A stretch of 64,000 nucleotides of DNA from Paratinospora sagittata (GCA_035771175.1 CM069598.1:8525413-8589412); one strand, 5' to 3'. Shown: positions 1 through 13,512, counted from the stretch's first letter. Notes: generated by a model not told the origin, from the sequence alone. Made by a program: numbers and translations.

Positions 1-1794
1 AGGCATAATATGCCAAAAATAAATAAAAATTAGAAAAAGTCAAGGATCTTTCCCACCTCAATTGTTAACTTTCAACTTGGTCGTAATCTTGAACACGTCG
101 TTCTTCGACCTACGTATGTTAATTCTATGCACAATTAGTCGCTCATAACGATACTTATATTCTTTTAACGATATAAAGTTTATTTATTTAAAGGTGGGTA
201 AATATGTATGCTCTAATTGTTGAACACACACACATATATAGGCGTTTACAGAGAGAGAAATAAGTGGCGATGGTGAACCACACCGTCACCGTGGCTGCCA
301 CCAGTCACCACCACCTATATGTTATATTTATACTAGATGGTGGTGTTACCAGGAAGAGAGAAAGATGAGAGTGATAGACGGTGAGTGTATTAACAAAAAA
401 GAAGTGTGGGTGGCGTATGAAATTCTTTTAAGTTGTAGTGTTTGAAATATATATACATACATATATATTGATATAATGTATAATATAAAAGTCTATTGAC
501 TGTGGTGCCATTCTCTTCTTCGTACTAGATCATAGAGATAATTAAAGGAGAGAGGGGAAAGGGTAGCGCAGCAGCGACAGTTGCTACTGTCGAAGGGCGC
601 AGTCCCGTCGAGTTCTTACTTGCTCCACAACCAAGATCCATGGGAGAAAAAGAAAGAAATAGAGTGATGCTCACCGTGGGTTCTCCACGTTCCTGCACCC
701 TTTCGCCTCTTTACACGATGACGGTTGGTAAGAGAAAGGGTAGAGGATTTGAGGAAAGAGTAGAAGTTGGGGTGCTATATCATTTGGACGTGTTTTTGAA
801 GGAAAAGGAAGAGAAGTGTGTGTCATGATGCAAAGTAGTGTTCTAGCATGAATAGTAGTAGTAGAAGAGACCAATTGGAAAGGAATTATAGGGTTTCCAA
901 TTTAAGAGAAAATAAAAATATCTTAAATATGCTGATTTTGGATATAAAACTTTTTTTTTTTTGGGAAAAATAGAACTTTCAATAAGAGGTTGCTTCACCC
1001 AGAATCCATGGTCATCAATAACATGTGTTTGCAAGAGGTAGCTAGGGTGGCATAGATGCTGCTGCGGTCCAAGAATGAAATTAAATTGAGATTGAATAAA
1101 TTGAGATTGAATTTATTGGTTGGTTCCTTACACTTAATTATAGGGTTACTTAATCTAGTTCAAATTATTCTTCGCGTGAACTAGAAATTAACTCGTAAAA
1201 GATGTGACATTTCGAATCGTGATGCATGCGGACACCCATGTATTCATATACGTCTACACGACTCAAAAACTTAGAAAAAGGTCAAAAAAGAAAAGTCTCT
1301 TTTAACTTACTAAGTCCAATCGAGTTGACTTGTATCAGGTCATGGCGTAACTATTTTGTCGATTTGCATGTCATATCCTTCTTAGACCTAGACCAAGATT
1401 CTAGTCTGACAAGCCAATATCGTTAAACTAGGCACACAGGATTTTTTGATGTTCTAAAATCATTAATGAAATTGAATTTTCAAAAGAGGTCAATTCATAG
1501 TGTTTTGGTCTATTTTGGTTTAAGGTGTAAAATTATATAATCACCTTGAGGTCAAACTTACAAAAATACCCTTATAATTTTCGGGGTATTAACGGGTCAA
1601 GAAGGCAATTGCAATGCACTGATTGTAGTAAACATTTAATGTACGAAACATACACTGGTTAGAAACAAAAGTACAAATGAAGTTTGAAACAGATAATAGT
1701 TAGAGAATACTGAGGTGCAAAAGCCTTGTCCTAAAGCAAAATCCGCCTCAGTAAGTTCGATGGATGTTTGCTCTTTTAGGATTCCACAATTTAA

Positions 1795-2490
1795 TCCAAG
1801 TGACTTGATCCGATCCGACCAAACCCGACTATCTCGGGTCGGGTCGGGTCGGGTCGGGTCGGGTTTAATTAATATGTCGAGTTGGTCGGAATAATTTTTT
1901 AGCAACTCGACCATACCCGACCCGATCCGACCTTTTATATATATATATATATATATAATAAATATATTAAAAAAATATTACATTCAAGGCCTTTGATTAA
2001 GAAGATTCATAATTCTTAACTATTTTTTTTGAATTGTTGAGTTAGATGGTAAGAAAAATTGAATAAGAATCATAAGATTAGTGCTTGAGACTAAAAAAGG
2101 AAAGTTTCATTTTAGTCATACATTGCTTGTTGGGAAGTATGAGATACTCTCATTCTCTATAAAAGTCTATCAACTCCCTATTATTCATCATTCTTATAAG
2201 TCAAATTTAATATTATCTTAACTTGTACATATATGAGTTTTTCCAAAAAGGAAAAATCTCATCTTTTAAAGTTTAAATAGTAATTTAATAAACTTCCACA
2301 TGATAATCTAACATATTTTATTACTAATAAAAGCTAAAATAATAGTTATTAACCTTTAAAAAATATTGGGTTATTTAATGAAGGCCCAACCCGACCAACT
2401 CGACTTGTTGCCACCCGGCCTCATCGAGTCGGGTGGGTTTGAGGGTTAAAACTCGACTCAACCCTACCCGACCCAATTTCACCCCTAATC
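1795..2490. repeat. GGGTC-rich repeat element, possible non-autonomous DNA transposon
   Basis: The left arm carries about six copies of GGGTC (1836-1864) with CCGATCCGACC motifs on both sides. The right arm (2380-2490) carries the related words CCCAACCCGACC, GACTCGAC and ACCCGACCC and ends in CACCCCTAA. The core between them is AT-rich. Paired G/C-rich arms around an AT-rich core fit a decayed inverted-repeat element. No clean terminal inverted repeat or target duplication could be defined, so the class is uncertain. Confidence 0.4.
1936..1957. repeat. (AT)n microsatellite
   Basis: Uninterrupted alternating A/T tract inside the GGGTC element. Confidence 0.85.
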
Positions 2491-2681
2491 TCAAGGGTCA
2501 CTCAAATCAAACCGTTGACACGAACATGATTATACTAATTTGTCGATCACTTGAACGCGATGAAGAGAGATGAAGTAGTAAAATCATAAATTTTGGTGAT
2601 GAGAATGAATAATTCAACAGGTTTAAAATTAGACGGGATTCGCCTCACTTCCTTCTTGCTTGTTGGGCCCGTTGTTCCCAG

Positions 2682-3152
2682 CTTAACCACTTTTGAGCTC
2701 AGGTGTGAAATTTTCTTTTAAAAAGTTTCAGTACTAATGCGGGTGAGATTTCAATTTATATTTTATGTGAAGAACATACTCATATTCAATGTGGGACTAT
2801 AATTTCGATCGACACTTGCCCAACAAATTTTCACGATCCATGTCAAATCGACCGTCGCCATCAACTTGAGGAGGAGCAACTCGAAGCACTATATGCAACC
2901 ATGAGCACACGCAGGTGCTCCACTTTGACATACGTGCATCATAGCCGAATCATCGCCTCGAATACCATTTGTTGAACAGACCTAAATTTTTACTAGTACC
3001 GATATTATCCTCAACGTAACCATCTTTGGACTTGGGTGTAAAGTTTTACTCTAAAAGACTTCGGTACTAATGACGGTAAAATCTCAACTTATATTTTATG
3101 TGATAAACTTACTTATATCCAATATATGACTATTATTTTAGTATGCACATAC
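2682..3152. repeat. Diverged direct repeat pair of ~140 bp
   Basis: Copies at 2682-2821 and 3015-3152 share an ordered set of words: TAACCA, GGTGTRAA, CAGTACTAAT or CGGTACTAAT, then TATATTTTATGTGA, then a CAATRTG word followed by ACTAT. They lie ~330 bp apart in the same orientation. Origin unknown; an old tandem duplication or two fragments of one transposon would both fit. Confidence 0.5.
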
Positions 3153-3455
3153 CCACGGATAGGTGGAGTTCCCCGAGCATACACAAAAATTATGAAAATG
3201 AAAAGTTGCATTTCTAAACTATGAAGAAAATGTTAGGCTTGGGATCCGTGTGCATCACAATTACATCGCTTTTCTGAAGTGATGGGCCTAAATTAAACAT
3301 TGCTAATGAATCTAAAAAAAAATGACAATTATCCGTTGGATATTATAAAGATATCTTATCTTGATCAGGCTGAATCCACATGCTTTACTTGCTTTACATT
3401 CTTCACTCCTTCATCATAGTCTCCGCCACTGATCATAAATATCCTTCATTCAACC

Positions 3456-6400
3456 TCATTCCTTCAATTCAGAAAGAAGAGGTTTACTCTCTCTGTTGGC
3501 GTTGCCATCCCACTTCTTTAGCCGTTCCTTGGATTTCTCAACCTGAGAAATAACATTTATTCCATTGCCAAATCAGTGAAGATACGCACAATATAAATAA
3601 TCATGTGTTTATGTGTAAATAAATATGCGTATGTTTCATGCAACACCATGCATTTAGGTACAAGCATCATTAGTTTGAAATCTATGCTTGTATGTATATT
3701 ATTATGTTCACTGATGAGTACTGGCATATATACGATTCAACTTTTTTTTAATTGATGATGTAGGGAGAATCTATGTTATTATTAAGTTACTTGAAAACTA
3801 ATAATTTTACTTGCTTAAAAAAAACTAATAATTTTACTTGATAAATGAATAAATATTTTTGACTTTTTGGTTGACTCTTGCGCCTAAATTCAATAGTTAT
3901 TCACTTGAGAGGTGTTACTTGATGATGCCCGCATCTCATGCATCAAGCATTTTATGTGTGATTCAAGATCATCTAATGTATATTGTAAGTTAAAACATGT
4001 ACATTAATCATTTTCTCTATTCGATTTTTTCAACGAGTAATAAAATGCTTAAAATACAAAAAGGGTGTAATGAGATAAATATATATATATATAAGAGTAC
4101 TACTAATTAATTAATTATTACCTCTTTATTCCAGTCCGTCTTGTAGGTGACCCACAAAAGAATGAGGGTCTGCATAGCGGTGCCTCCAAGCATGCCTGAC
4201 CATATTCCCTGCATTATTTCACACAAACAAATCAATCTTACTCATCATCAACAAGGTCTTCACCTTCTAATTTTAATTATCATTTTTTTAAAAATATTAT
4301 AGCTTAATGAATTGACCTCCAAATTTTAAAATAAAAAAATAATAATAGGATGATATTGTGCTTAATATGAAATTTGATGATTAATTACCTTAACTCCAAG
4401 ATTAAATTTGAATCCAAGGAGAACACCCAATGGGACTCCAACGATGTAATAACACCCAACGTTAACGTAAGCAACAAAAGCTTGCCATCCGCACCCAACA
4501 GCCACACCTGCAGCAAAAGTTACACAATGCACGTTATATTTATATATATATTACACAAAGAGACAAAGGAAAAGTTATGTACCACACGACAAATTAATTA
4601 CTATATATGCCACATGATGGCCAACACCTATTAACACCAATAATGTTTGGTATTGGTAGAAGGGACAAAACATATTAATTAATAATAATTTCAACAGTTT
4701 CAAAGTTGCAAGGCTTTTTATATCAAATTGTCGTTATTTCCTATTCACTAAAAATCAGAATACAATTCAAAAAGAAAAAAATTAAAAAACAATTTTTTAA
4801 CATATTTTCTTAACAAAAAAGATGAAAATTTGTTTTTAAAATTTTTTAACCAAACAAATTTTTAATATTTTTAAAATTTTAAATATAGAGAATTGTATCC
4901 CGATGATAAACCAAATGGGCCTTAGGCTTTCTATGAAAGACGACAATAAAAATGAGTTGAGAAAAGTGGGTTGCATTTCGTGCATTTTATTCTTTGAATA
5001 GTGTATTTGTAAATTAATCAAACTGGGTGGTAATCATTGAGAGTCTGTGGATTGATGTTTTAAATGATATTTAAATTTTAATTATACTAATACACATGCA
5101 CATACATGGCAAGTGAAAAATCACAAAAATTAATAAAACTAAAAGTGTAATTTAGATTCTTTATTTAAAATGAAAAAATAGAAATAATGAAAGTAAAGTT
5201 GTGGGAAGGTGGAGTTATAATTTAAAATCTGAAAACAACAATGTGTTAAAAGATATATACAGTAGAATGGCAAAAATAATCACCAAACCTTTTGCATTAT
5301 ATTTATACAAATGCTAATGAAAAAAAATATAAATGCACATTCATATTTATTTAATGTGTATAATTTATATATTTCAAATTATGTAATAAATCATTTAATA
5401 AACATGAATATATAATTACATTGTAATTATATTTTTTTACGGTTAAATTAATATTCTTCATTTTCTTTTGTTAAAATACCTTAGAAATACACTCGACTCA
5501 GTGTTACAGGGGGCACTACAAATCACACAAATAATGTGTAATTCTAAGACAATCAAAAATATAAAAGCTTATTTTTTAAGTTTGTTTTCGAGGCATTACT
5601 GTTTTTTTTTTTTTTTTGGTGAGATTGGTAGCCTACCGGATAAGACGGGTTGGACGCCGTTGAGAACGAGGGTGACAGCTAGGAGTGGGGAGAGGTCGGA
5701 GACAGCATTGGCAACAATTTCACCACCAGTGAAAGCATAACTGATCACGTGGCGAAGCAACATAACCACAATTGCTGCAATCACAGCGACGATGAGGGAT
5801 AGCACATTCACCACCACCACCGAGAAAGCTGCCGATTTTGGATTTCCGGCACCCAGTTCATTGCTCACTCGCACACTAAAATTAATTTGTAATATAAGAT
5901 TGACAGTCACAAAAAGAATACATTAGAATGACTTAATAATGATAATGATAATAATAATAACTAGTTGATCATCATCATCATCATGTACATCATCATGTAC
6001 TACTTCTATATATAATTAGTCAAAAATATCGATGCAAATTAACTAAATTGATAGTCCAGCATGTCTTTAATTATAAAATAATTACTGACCTTGCGGCTGC
6101 GTTGAATCCAACTGAAATCATGATCACATATCCGGATATTGTCATGCTGCAAAGTTGGGTTTGGTAGAAACCATCATCACCCATTAAAAATTAAGAAGAC
6201 ATCGCATTGAGAAACATGTCGAATACCAGCGCACTTTCCGCATTTCTTTTGTTTTTTCAATAAAAATTACTTAGATAATAAAGAGAGAGAAAGAGAGAGT
6301 CATTGATGTAAATGAATAGGACTCACCAAATAGAAAGAGCATCCAAGGCAATCTCAGGGTTCTCGAGCAACCCAGCAATAAGAACCAGAACCTGAAAATA

Positions 6401-7922
6401 CCAAGTCTCCAAACACAACATAACAGCCGAAGCAGCGGACAATTTCAAGAACTCAGGCAAGCCAGAGAAAGCTTTAATGGACAAACCATTCCAAGTTTGC
6501 TTACACCTTTCACTCTTGAGTATGTAAATAAACTGCCCTCCAACATTTAACCACCAAGAGAAGCTCAAAACCAGAGAAGCACCAAGCAATCCAAGCCCAA
6601 TTTTGTACACAGCGAGCCAAGTTAATAAAGCGTGCAAGAGCAAAGTGACAACTGATATATAAGCACTAGGGGCAACTATGCTTTGAGCTTGCAAGAATTT
6701 CTGAATTGGGAAATTCACTGCGTATGCAAAAATCTGAGGAATTAGGCCGTAAACGAAAATCGCAGCCGCCGATGCAATATCCGGTGATTGACCTAGTAAT
6801 ATCAAGATGGACTTTGAAAAAGCATAGATTATAGCAAGTGGAATCCCTGTAGCAATTAACAAAATCGCTGATCTTTGAAGATATACACCAAGCATTTCGT
6901 ATTTTCCAGCTCCATATGCTTGCCCACAAAGCGTTTCAACTGCACTTCCCATGCCAAGCTATAAACAAGATGATGATGATGATTTGATTAAGTTCCGTTA
7001 AACATTGGCAATGCTAAAACTACCAAATATATATATAGATACCCAAATTCATTCCCAAACCTAAGCTGATGTGGTGAATCAATATTAAAACGACCCAAAA
7101 TACATACTACCCAAGCTAATGTTGTGAATCACCATGAAACATTGGCACCAAGAAAACAAACGAGGAGCACCACTAAATCGACCAAAAACTTTTTAGCCAA
7201 AATTATACGATTTAGCAGATCATCATATCACCATATATCATTTAAGAGGCCTAAAAAAAAGGATTAACCACCCACCAGTACTCTTGAGCAACATAGATAT
7301 AATCATGGGTACATCCTAGTTTTTTGGTCATTTTAGCATTTTTTTTAGAACAAAAAGAATGAGGAGCGATCCAAAATATATACCCAAAATCGGAAAACAC
7401 CCGCTCCTCACCGTATATCACATCACCATGATTACGATTATGAACATGATTTTTGAGTCATTTTTGAAAAATAAAAAAATAAATAACTATGAAACAAACC
7501 ACCACGAGCTTGGGTAAGTATTTTGGTTTAATTTTAGGATTTCAAAGTTCAAAAATGGTTTTTACCATGAGGCCGAAAGCGAAGACTTGAACTCCGGTGT
7601 TGCCGAGAGAAACAGCGGCGAGTTGGAGGTTGCCGAGATGGCCGGAGAAGATTTGAGTGGACATGGACATGAGGTAATTAATCATGTAAACGATAATGGC
7701 AGGGGCGGCGAGGTGGATGAGAAGCTTCAATTCGATGCCAATGGCTGATTTGAATCGATCCAAGTAGCTCATACCTGTGTTAGATAATATTCTTTCAAGT
7801 CGATGGGTTTCATGAGCTGATGGATCATCATCACCATGATCTGAACGAGACCCTGATACAGAACTGGAATTCAACAGAGGTTGATGAAGAACAACCTCTT
7901 CAGTTGGCGAGTTTGATGTCAT
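3456..7922 (-). CDS. DTX40: MATE efflux transporter, DETOXIFICATION 40-like
   Basis: Seven coding exons: 7566-7922, 6327-6958, 6090-6146, 5637-5875, 4389-4507, 4122-4208 and 3456-3542. They sum to 1,578 nt, a 525-residue protein, normal for plant MATE carriers (about 500). Every junction is GT-AG and keeps frame. The product should be a 12-helix multidrug and toxin extrusion antiporter that exports organic solutes by H+ exchange; substrate and membrane are not shown by sequence. The hydrophilic N-terminus (~60 residues) is followed by a first MatE half with [16 protein letters not shown] and [10 protein letters not shown], and a second half with [16 protein letters not shown] and [11 protein letters not shown], both classic MATE words. 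Overall similarity is closest to the DTX40 subgroup, from memory of that family. The start is the first ATG in the open frame. No break is visible. Confidence 0.93.
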
Positions 7923-9568
7923 GTTCTTCGTTTTTGGCTGTGCTACTAGCTAGCTATGCTATTGCTGGTTCTTCCTTCTTGTTATGAGAAATGCTAGATG
8001 AATATCACTGGGATCTTGCACAAGAAATGTGAAGCCAACGTGTCTTCAACATCTCTTAAATCTGTACCATCATTAAAAGAGCAAGCACAGAACTTTGATG
8101 TTTTCAATGGTAGGTTTTTTTTTTTCTTTTTTTTTAAAACAAGTGGCAGGTTTTGTACGTTTTTTTTAAGTAAGAGATATCTCCGTTCTCCACCATTTTT
8201 TTAAGTAAGAGTCTCAACAACATGTTTCCTAAAATTAGGACACATAATTCACAAAAAAAAATATAGTTAATTCTTAATTAAAGAATCCCATGTAGAGCGA
8301 GTATATTAAAAAACTGTAAATATAAATATATATATATATATAATTACATATTTATATTTATTAGATGTATATATTTTAAACATCTTAAAAAGTAATAAAT
8401 TATTCAATAAACATAAACGTGTAGTTATATTAAAGTTATATTTTTTATAATTAAATTATTAAAAAATAAAATAAAATCAATGCACACAAAGTAAGATTAT
8501 TGACACAGCTCATAAATTTTATATGATTTTTTATTCTTATTTTATTTTGACATAAAGGTTTATAAAAGATTTAATAAAATATATTATAAAAGATACAATC
8601 TAATAGTATCGTTGACCTATTACATTGTTAAGTTGTGAGATAAGAAACCAAAGATTTAAAATATACTTTTACATACTTAAGTTGTGAGATATAGGAGCTA
8701 TTGTTTTAGGACCTCTTTAAAATCTTTGGGTCTCACATTCCTTCTGCCTTAATCCTTAATGCTCTTTTATTAAGATCTCTAATCAATTTGTCAAGAACAA
8801 AAAAAAGTTAAGAAATTAATAATAATTTATTTTTATAATATCTAATTAAATAAAATAAATAAATAAATAAACTACAATACATAGTAATTATCAATATTTT
8901 TTCTAAATGCATGATATCATCAAATTTTATGAATTATATTACAAGTGCTTTTATTTTAAGTGCACAACTTTAAATTTGTTTTTTTGGATATAAAATTCTT
9001 ATTTTCTACTATATCCAAATAAGATTTTGTTTGAATTAAAGTTTCATAATTACAAAATTATTATTTTTATTTATTCATCAAAATTTTGATACATTAATAT
9101 TAAATCTCTCAAAAAACAATTTAATATTAAATGAAATGACTAAGAAATTTTTGTTTTGAAATAGTAATTGGACCGTACACACCCGTTTTAGAATTTTAGG
9201 TTGTTCTTGTTTGGTGATTCAAAAACTTAGATCCAATTAGAAAATAAAAATTCACAACCTATTTTCTTTACAAAAACCGAAAAGTTAAAAATTCACAACC
9301 AAATGGATTTTCTTTATTTTCAAATTTTTAAATATGAAAAATTATATCTGAATTTCAAACCAAACTCACCTTAGACACTTTAACCTAAAGTCCTTGATTC
9401 TTTTTAAATTACAAAAGTTGTCATTATAGAGTTTTTTTTGGCTCATTTAATGCATTAATTCACCTAAAAAATTAATTTTGGTTAATTGTAACAAAAATGC
9501 CACATTAAGATGGATATATGATAAAATATTAAAAAATAGAGTTAAAAACGGACATATATAAAAAAATC

Positions 9569-9860
9569 GTACGAGTAACCTCAATCGAAGATTAAATGAG
9601 AAAAAATTAATTAAGGTGATTTAGACACAAACAAAGAGAAACTATTAACAATTAAAAATAATAGTAAAGATAGAGACAGACCGCAGACCTAAAATAATAT
9701 GAACAAAAATAATTAAAAAAGATAAAATTATTTATAATTTAAATGTCAACAAACAAGTAAGCCCTGAATATATATAGTAGAGGTGAGGAAGAAGCATATT
9801 TATATAGCGGATCTTATGTTAGTTGACGTAGAGTTAGTCGAGTTGAGCTATCTTACGAAT
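9569..9860 (+). mobile_element. Degraded 3' end of an RTE-type LINE
   Basis: Stop-ridden remains follow the order of the C-terminal end of plant RTE-type LINE polyproteins: a stretch like ENRLRWFGHV (about 9597-9630), then a stretch like RDRGRPKI (about 9672-9700), then a tail region with GTCGAGTTGAG (about 9837-9848). The same order appears, better preserved, at 43497-43860 on the other strand. Heavily mutated and not coding. Confidence 0.45.
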
Positions 9861-10336
9861 GATAGAGGACAACTTTAGATTCAGTGTTTTATTAATGAAA
9901 TGCATAAAACAAATGGCCATATACCATGGATGAACAGATTAGCGCACTAGCGATTGGAGAAGGGAAGGTTGAGTGATTGTTTCCCTGTGTGGCTGTGCGG
10001 TGGAGGAGAAGGGTGATGGGCTAAAGGTGGGGAGCGGCTGATCTCATGGTTTAGCTCATTATAAAAAGCAACAAGTTTGTACCCCACGCGCTACTCAGGT
10101 AATTTGTTAAACGATTAATATAAATAGTCAAATTATAAAATTCATAATATTAAAATAAATGTAAAATTATAAATTATACACGCGTGTTTCATGATTTTAT
10201 AAATTTAAGATATATAAGATCTTAAAATACTGTTGACAGTGGTAGCATAATATTGCTTATTGCATGATTAAATCTTGAAACAACAATAAATAAATTAAGT
10301 GTCCTTTACTAATTTGTCGTATAAGTAATAATGTCT

Positions 10337-10341
<5 letters not shown>

Positions 10342-10382
<41 letters not shown>
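10342..10382. repeat. (AT)n microsatellite, ~20 units
   Basis: About 41 bp of uninterrupted AT dinucleotides, the longest simple repeat in the window; likely length-polymorphic. Confidence 0.95.
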
Positions 10383-10385
<3 letters not shown>

Positions 10386-10737
10386 GGAACGGTCCAAAAT
10401 GATAGATGATCTTTAGGGATTTGGTAATTAAGTGTATAATTGGTTTGTTTTTATTGGGAGCCGCTTTCACTGACAATTATTCAAAGTTTTTTTAAAATTA
10501 AAATGTTTACTTTATTTTTTCTTTTAATTTAAAATATTTTATTTTAAATCTTTAGATGTATTATTGATGGGAAATGTTGATCTAACTAAAAAAGATTACG
10601 ATTACAAGTACAACTACTCATATATATTTATTAAATTATTTATTAAATACCTTCAGATATATAATACACATACATTTAATGGATATTCATATGTAGTTAC
10701 TGTTAAAACATATATTGTTGAATGTGATTTTTTTTTC

Positions 10738-11330
10738 AACAAGTCATGAGCCACGACTCTATAAAGTGAGCATTGCGGTTCTATACCAAAAAGAATTTAG
10801 TTAAAATTCTAGCAAATATAATGTCATGACTCTATAAAGTGAGAGTCACGGCTCACCCTAACTAGAATTTCTATGAAAAATCAGAGAGTTAAGTGCCACC
10901 ACGCTAAAAAGTGAGCGTCGTGGCTCTAGTGCGATAAATCCGAATTTTTTTTGTTTTAACGTGACTTTTCTTTACGTCTTTTCGTTGGAACGCGTCTGCA
11001 TAAAAAGATTTTATCTCTTATCGTAGATGTGCGATTCTAACTATTTAAACTCGTCAATCTTCCAAAAATATAGAATTTTACCAAGAATTTTCTCTTTTTC
11101 TACTTTCTCTATCAATCAATTTTTTTTTAGATTTTTCTTTCGTTCTACTCTTTATTTCTATCAAATTCTCCAAGTTTTCCAAGAGAGCAATACCGTTACT
11201 TAAGTTCTTTGTTAACGATCTACTTGGACTACTCCTTGGATCGAGTGGATTGTTGTAACCTGAAAAGCAAAGGCCTGTAGAACTATGGTACTGAACAAGG
11301 ACAATTTTTTTTTTTTTTGAGCCATTACCC
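10738..11330 (+). mobile_element. Possible LTR fragment with three hairpin repeats
   Basis: Three related motifs at about 10748-10783, 10833-10858 and 10890-10917 each contain a word like GACTCTATAAAGTGAG flanked by GCCACGA / TCGTGGC arms. The third forms a good hairpin (GCCAC-C-ACGCT, loop, AGCGT-C-GTGGC). Downstream lie a TATTTAAA word (~11040) and pyrimidine-rich leader-like DNA, ending near 11,300 in a T-run. This would fit the U3/R part of a degraded LTR, but no second LTR, primer-binding site or internal domain was found. Class is a guess. Confidence 0.3.
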
Positions 11331-13425
11331 CTTTATTATCTCTTTCAATCTCATTGAGTATTTACGTTTCGATAATTACATTGAAAATTATATTTTTTAT
11401 AATTAGGTTAACATTTTTTATTATTCATGATCATGAATAAAGGAGAGTATGTCATGTCGTAATAATACATATTCAACATACAAAATTATATTTGAGATTT
11501 AAAGTCTAAGAAAATATTAGAGATTTTAACCACTTTAAGAATTGTGATTAAATTGTTTAAAATTACAATTATATTTACTTCAATATAATATACAAAATTT
11601 ATGATTTTATTATGTAATTGATGGGCATATAATAAAAAATATGGGTGAAAATCTTCAGTTATTTGTCAATAGAAATTGGTAGAAGAAGAAAGATGTGTGA
11701 AAGTAATATGGGGATAAGCTTTTTTAAACTTAGTCATTTTTTTCTATCTATTCATTAAATGTAAAACGTACTTTCTAGAAAGTGTATTTACATTCTAAAA
11801 ACGTGTGGCTAACTGTAAAAAAAATAAAATTCACATGTCCGTCTCACAAGACCTAGGAGTTTTCCTAGCATTTTCCAATTAACCTCCACTGTTGGAGAGT
11901 GTGAGTTCAATTGTTTAAGGGAGTCTTTTGGCACTCTCTTAACCTATTTTGGCTTACCCACCAATGCTTAGGACAGGTGGTGAATATCATATTTCCGTTA
12001 GGTGCGAGGTTGGACTCTTTTAGGAGAAAGTAAAATATAATTTAATTACAGGCTTTAGTCTTTATTATCCGAGATCATTCATAATATTTTTTTTGTCACA
12101 TTTGAGTTACATACAATATCTCTTATTTAATATGATGAGTACTTTATAAGACATATTTTAATTATAGTATCACATAATATTATCTTATTCTATTACACAC
12201 CCACAATAATGTAGAAGACATATCTCTAAAATTATTTATTCATACTATTTATCATAAATAATATAAGACCTACCTCATATTCCAACCTCATATAAATTAA
12301 TTTTACAGAACAAATTCCTATTCTCTTGTAATATTTATCATCATCATTTGAATAGGCTTTCAGTTGTTTTTTGGGGAATCTTTTGGCATAATCATGTTCA
12401 CGTTGTTGCATAATTAATTTAAACTGCACAACTCAATTATTGTGAACTGCAGTGCTCAATTATTATATCTATGACAGACCCTACTTATTGTCAAGAGACA
12501 CCGTGGAAAACGACAACAAAAAAGGTAACCTTTTCCTTTATAATGGGAATATAGATAACTAGTACTTTGAGAGAGAATATTAATTATTTTAATGAAATTG
12601 AATATTAAATAGTAATAATAAAAACATACATAAAATATATTTTAAACAATAAAATTTGAGTGAAAGATTACATTTGGAGTCTGTAGTAAACAAGTAGAGA
12701 ATTAATTGTTGAAGAGTTTTACATTACTATGGTTCATTCCGTTGCATTTGTGGCTATCCGTTGACACGTTGATGCACACATGCACTGTTTTCATGGTACC
12801 TACGTTTTTAAAGTTTTCTTCTTTTTGGTGGGAGGAGCTCATACCTTAATCAAAATAAAAATAACTTATTATTTTATAAAAGAAGAACAAAAGAATAAAC
12901 TTATTTTTTATATTAAAAAATATAATATAAGTGTGTGTAAAAAGATGGGAGTTGTAAGGATATAATAAGAAATATTTAAGTTTTTTGCATTTGAGATTAT
13001 TACTTATTTTAGTTGTATGTCTATTCTCTTTTTGTAATATGATTTTTTCTCTTATCTTATAATTTATAAATTTTAATAATTTAAGATCGTTTAATATTTT
13101 TTATTTTAAAAAAAAATTATACAAGATTCTCGTACACAACTAAATATTATAATATAATATTTTTAATAAGTTATTGAATTTTTTTTAGCATAAATAAATA
13201 CAATATTATGATATTCTCGGTTTTAAATTACCCTAATCACTATCCCAATAATACGATTCTCATTCTCATCCTCCGAAAGAAAAAAAAAAAATGGCCTCTT
13301 AGTCCAATGAGTAATGTTAAAGGTACGTTGAGTGTCAGCGTGGTCAGAAAATAGTGTTGGCTATGGTTTTCAAGTATTAATGATTGAATTAAGAAAAAAG
13401 CAAATATTGGTACATACCATTAGCT

Positions 13426-13512
13426 ATGGTTTTCAAGTACAGTTCAGCTTCTCTTCCCTTGCAGTAAGTGCAGAGAGTTTGCTCTGCATGCAGCATCACT
13501 GGTAAAAACACC
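13426..13512 (-). pseudogene. Orphan exon-like fragment
   Basis: Read on the minus strand, an ~80-90 nt open segment is bounded by an acceptor-like TTACCAG (right side, ~13500) and a donor-like ATGGTATGTACC (left side, ~13420). One frame is open throughout and contains the words TLCTYCKGREAEL and YLKTIANG, including a CxxC pair. No flanking exons were found in this frame. An 18-bp word from the fragment's left end recurs at 13359-13376. It may be a gene fragment captured by a transposon; the family is not recognised. Confidence 0.3.

Larger units (their letters stand above)
1..3455. other. Gene-free AT-rich intergenic DNA with old repeats
   Basis: No open frame here resembles a protein family. 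The stretch holds CA/GT-rich low-complexity DNA near 270-370, a GGGTC repeat element (1795-2490), an (AT)n run (1936-1957) and a diverged ~140 bp repeat pair (2682-2821 and 3015-3152). The last part is presumably the 3' flank of the DTX40-like gene. Confidence 0.6.
7923..13425. other. Gene desert, AT-rich, retroelement debris
   Basis: No supportable gene in 5.5 kb. Contents: 5' flank of the DTX40-like gene (to about 8.2 kb), poly-T and A/T-rich DNA, a degraded RTE-type LINE tail (9569-9860), an (AT)n tract (10342-10382), a hairpin-repeat cluster with possible LTR downstream (10738-11330), and tRNA-like promoter words near 11,900 too weak to call a SINE. All open frames here are short and low-complexity. 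Confidence 0.65.

Noticed and set aside
11841..12040. A SINE suggested by GAGTTCAATTG and TTGGACTC words
   Set aside because: Box A is missing, there is no A-rich tail and no target duplication.
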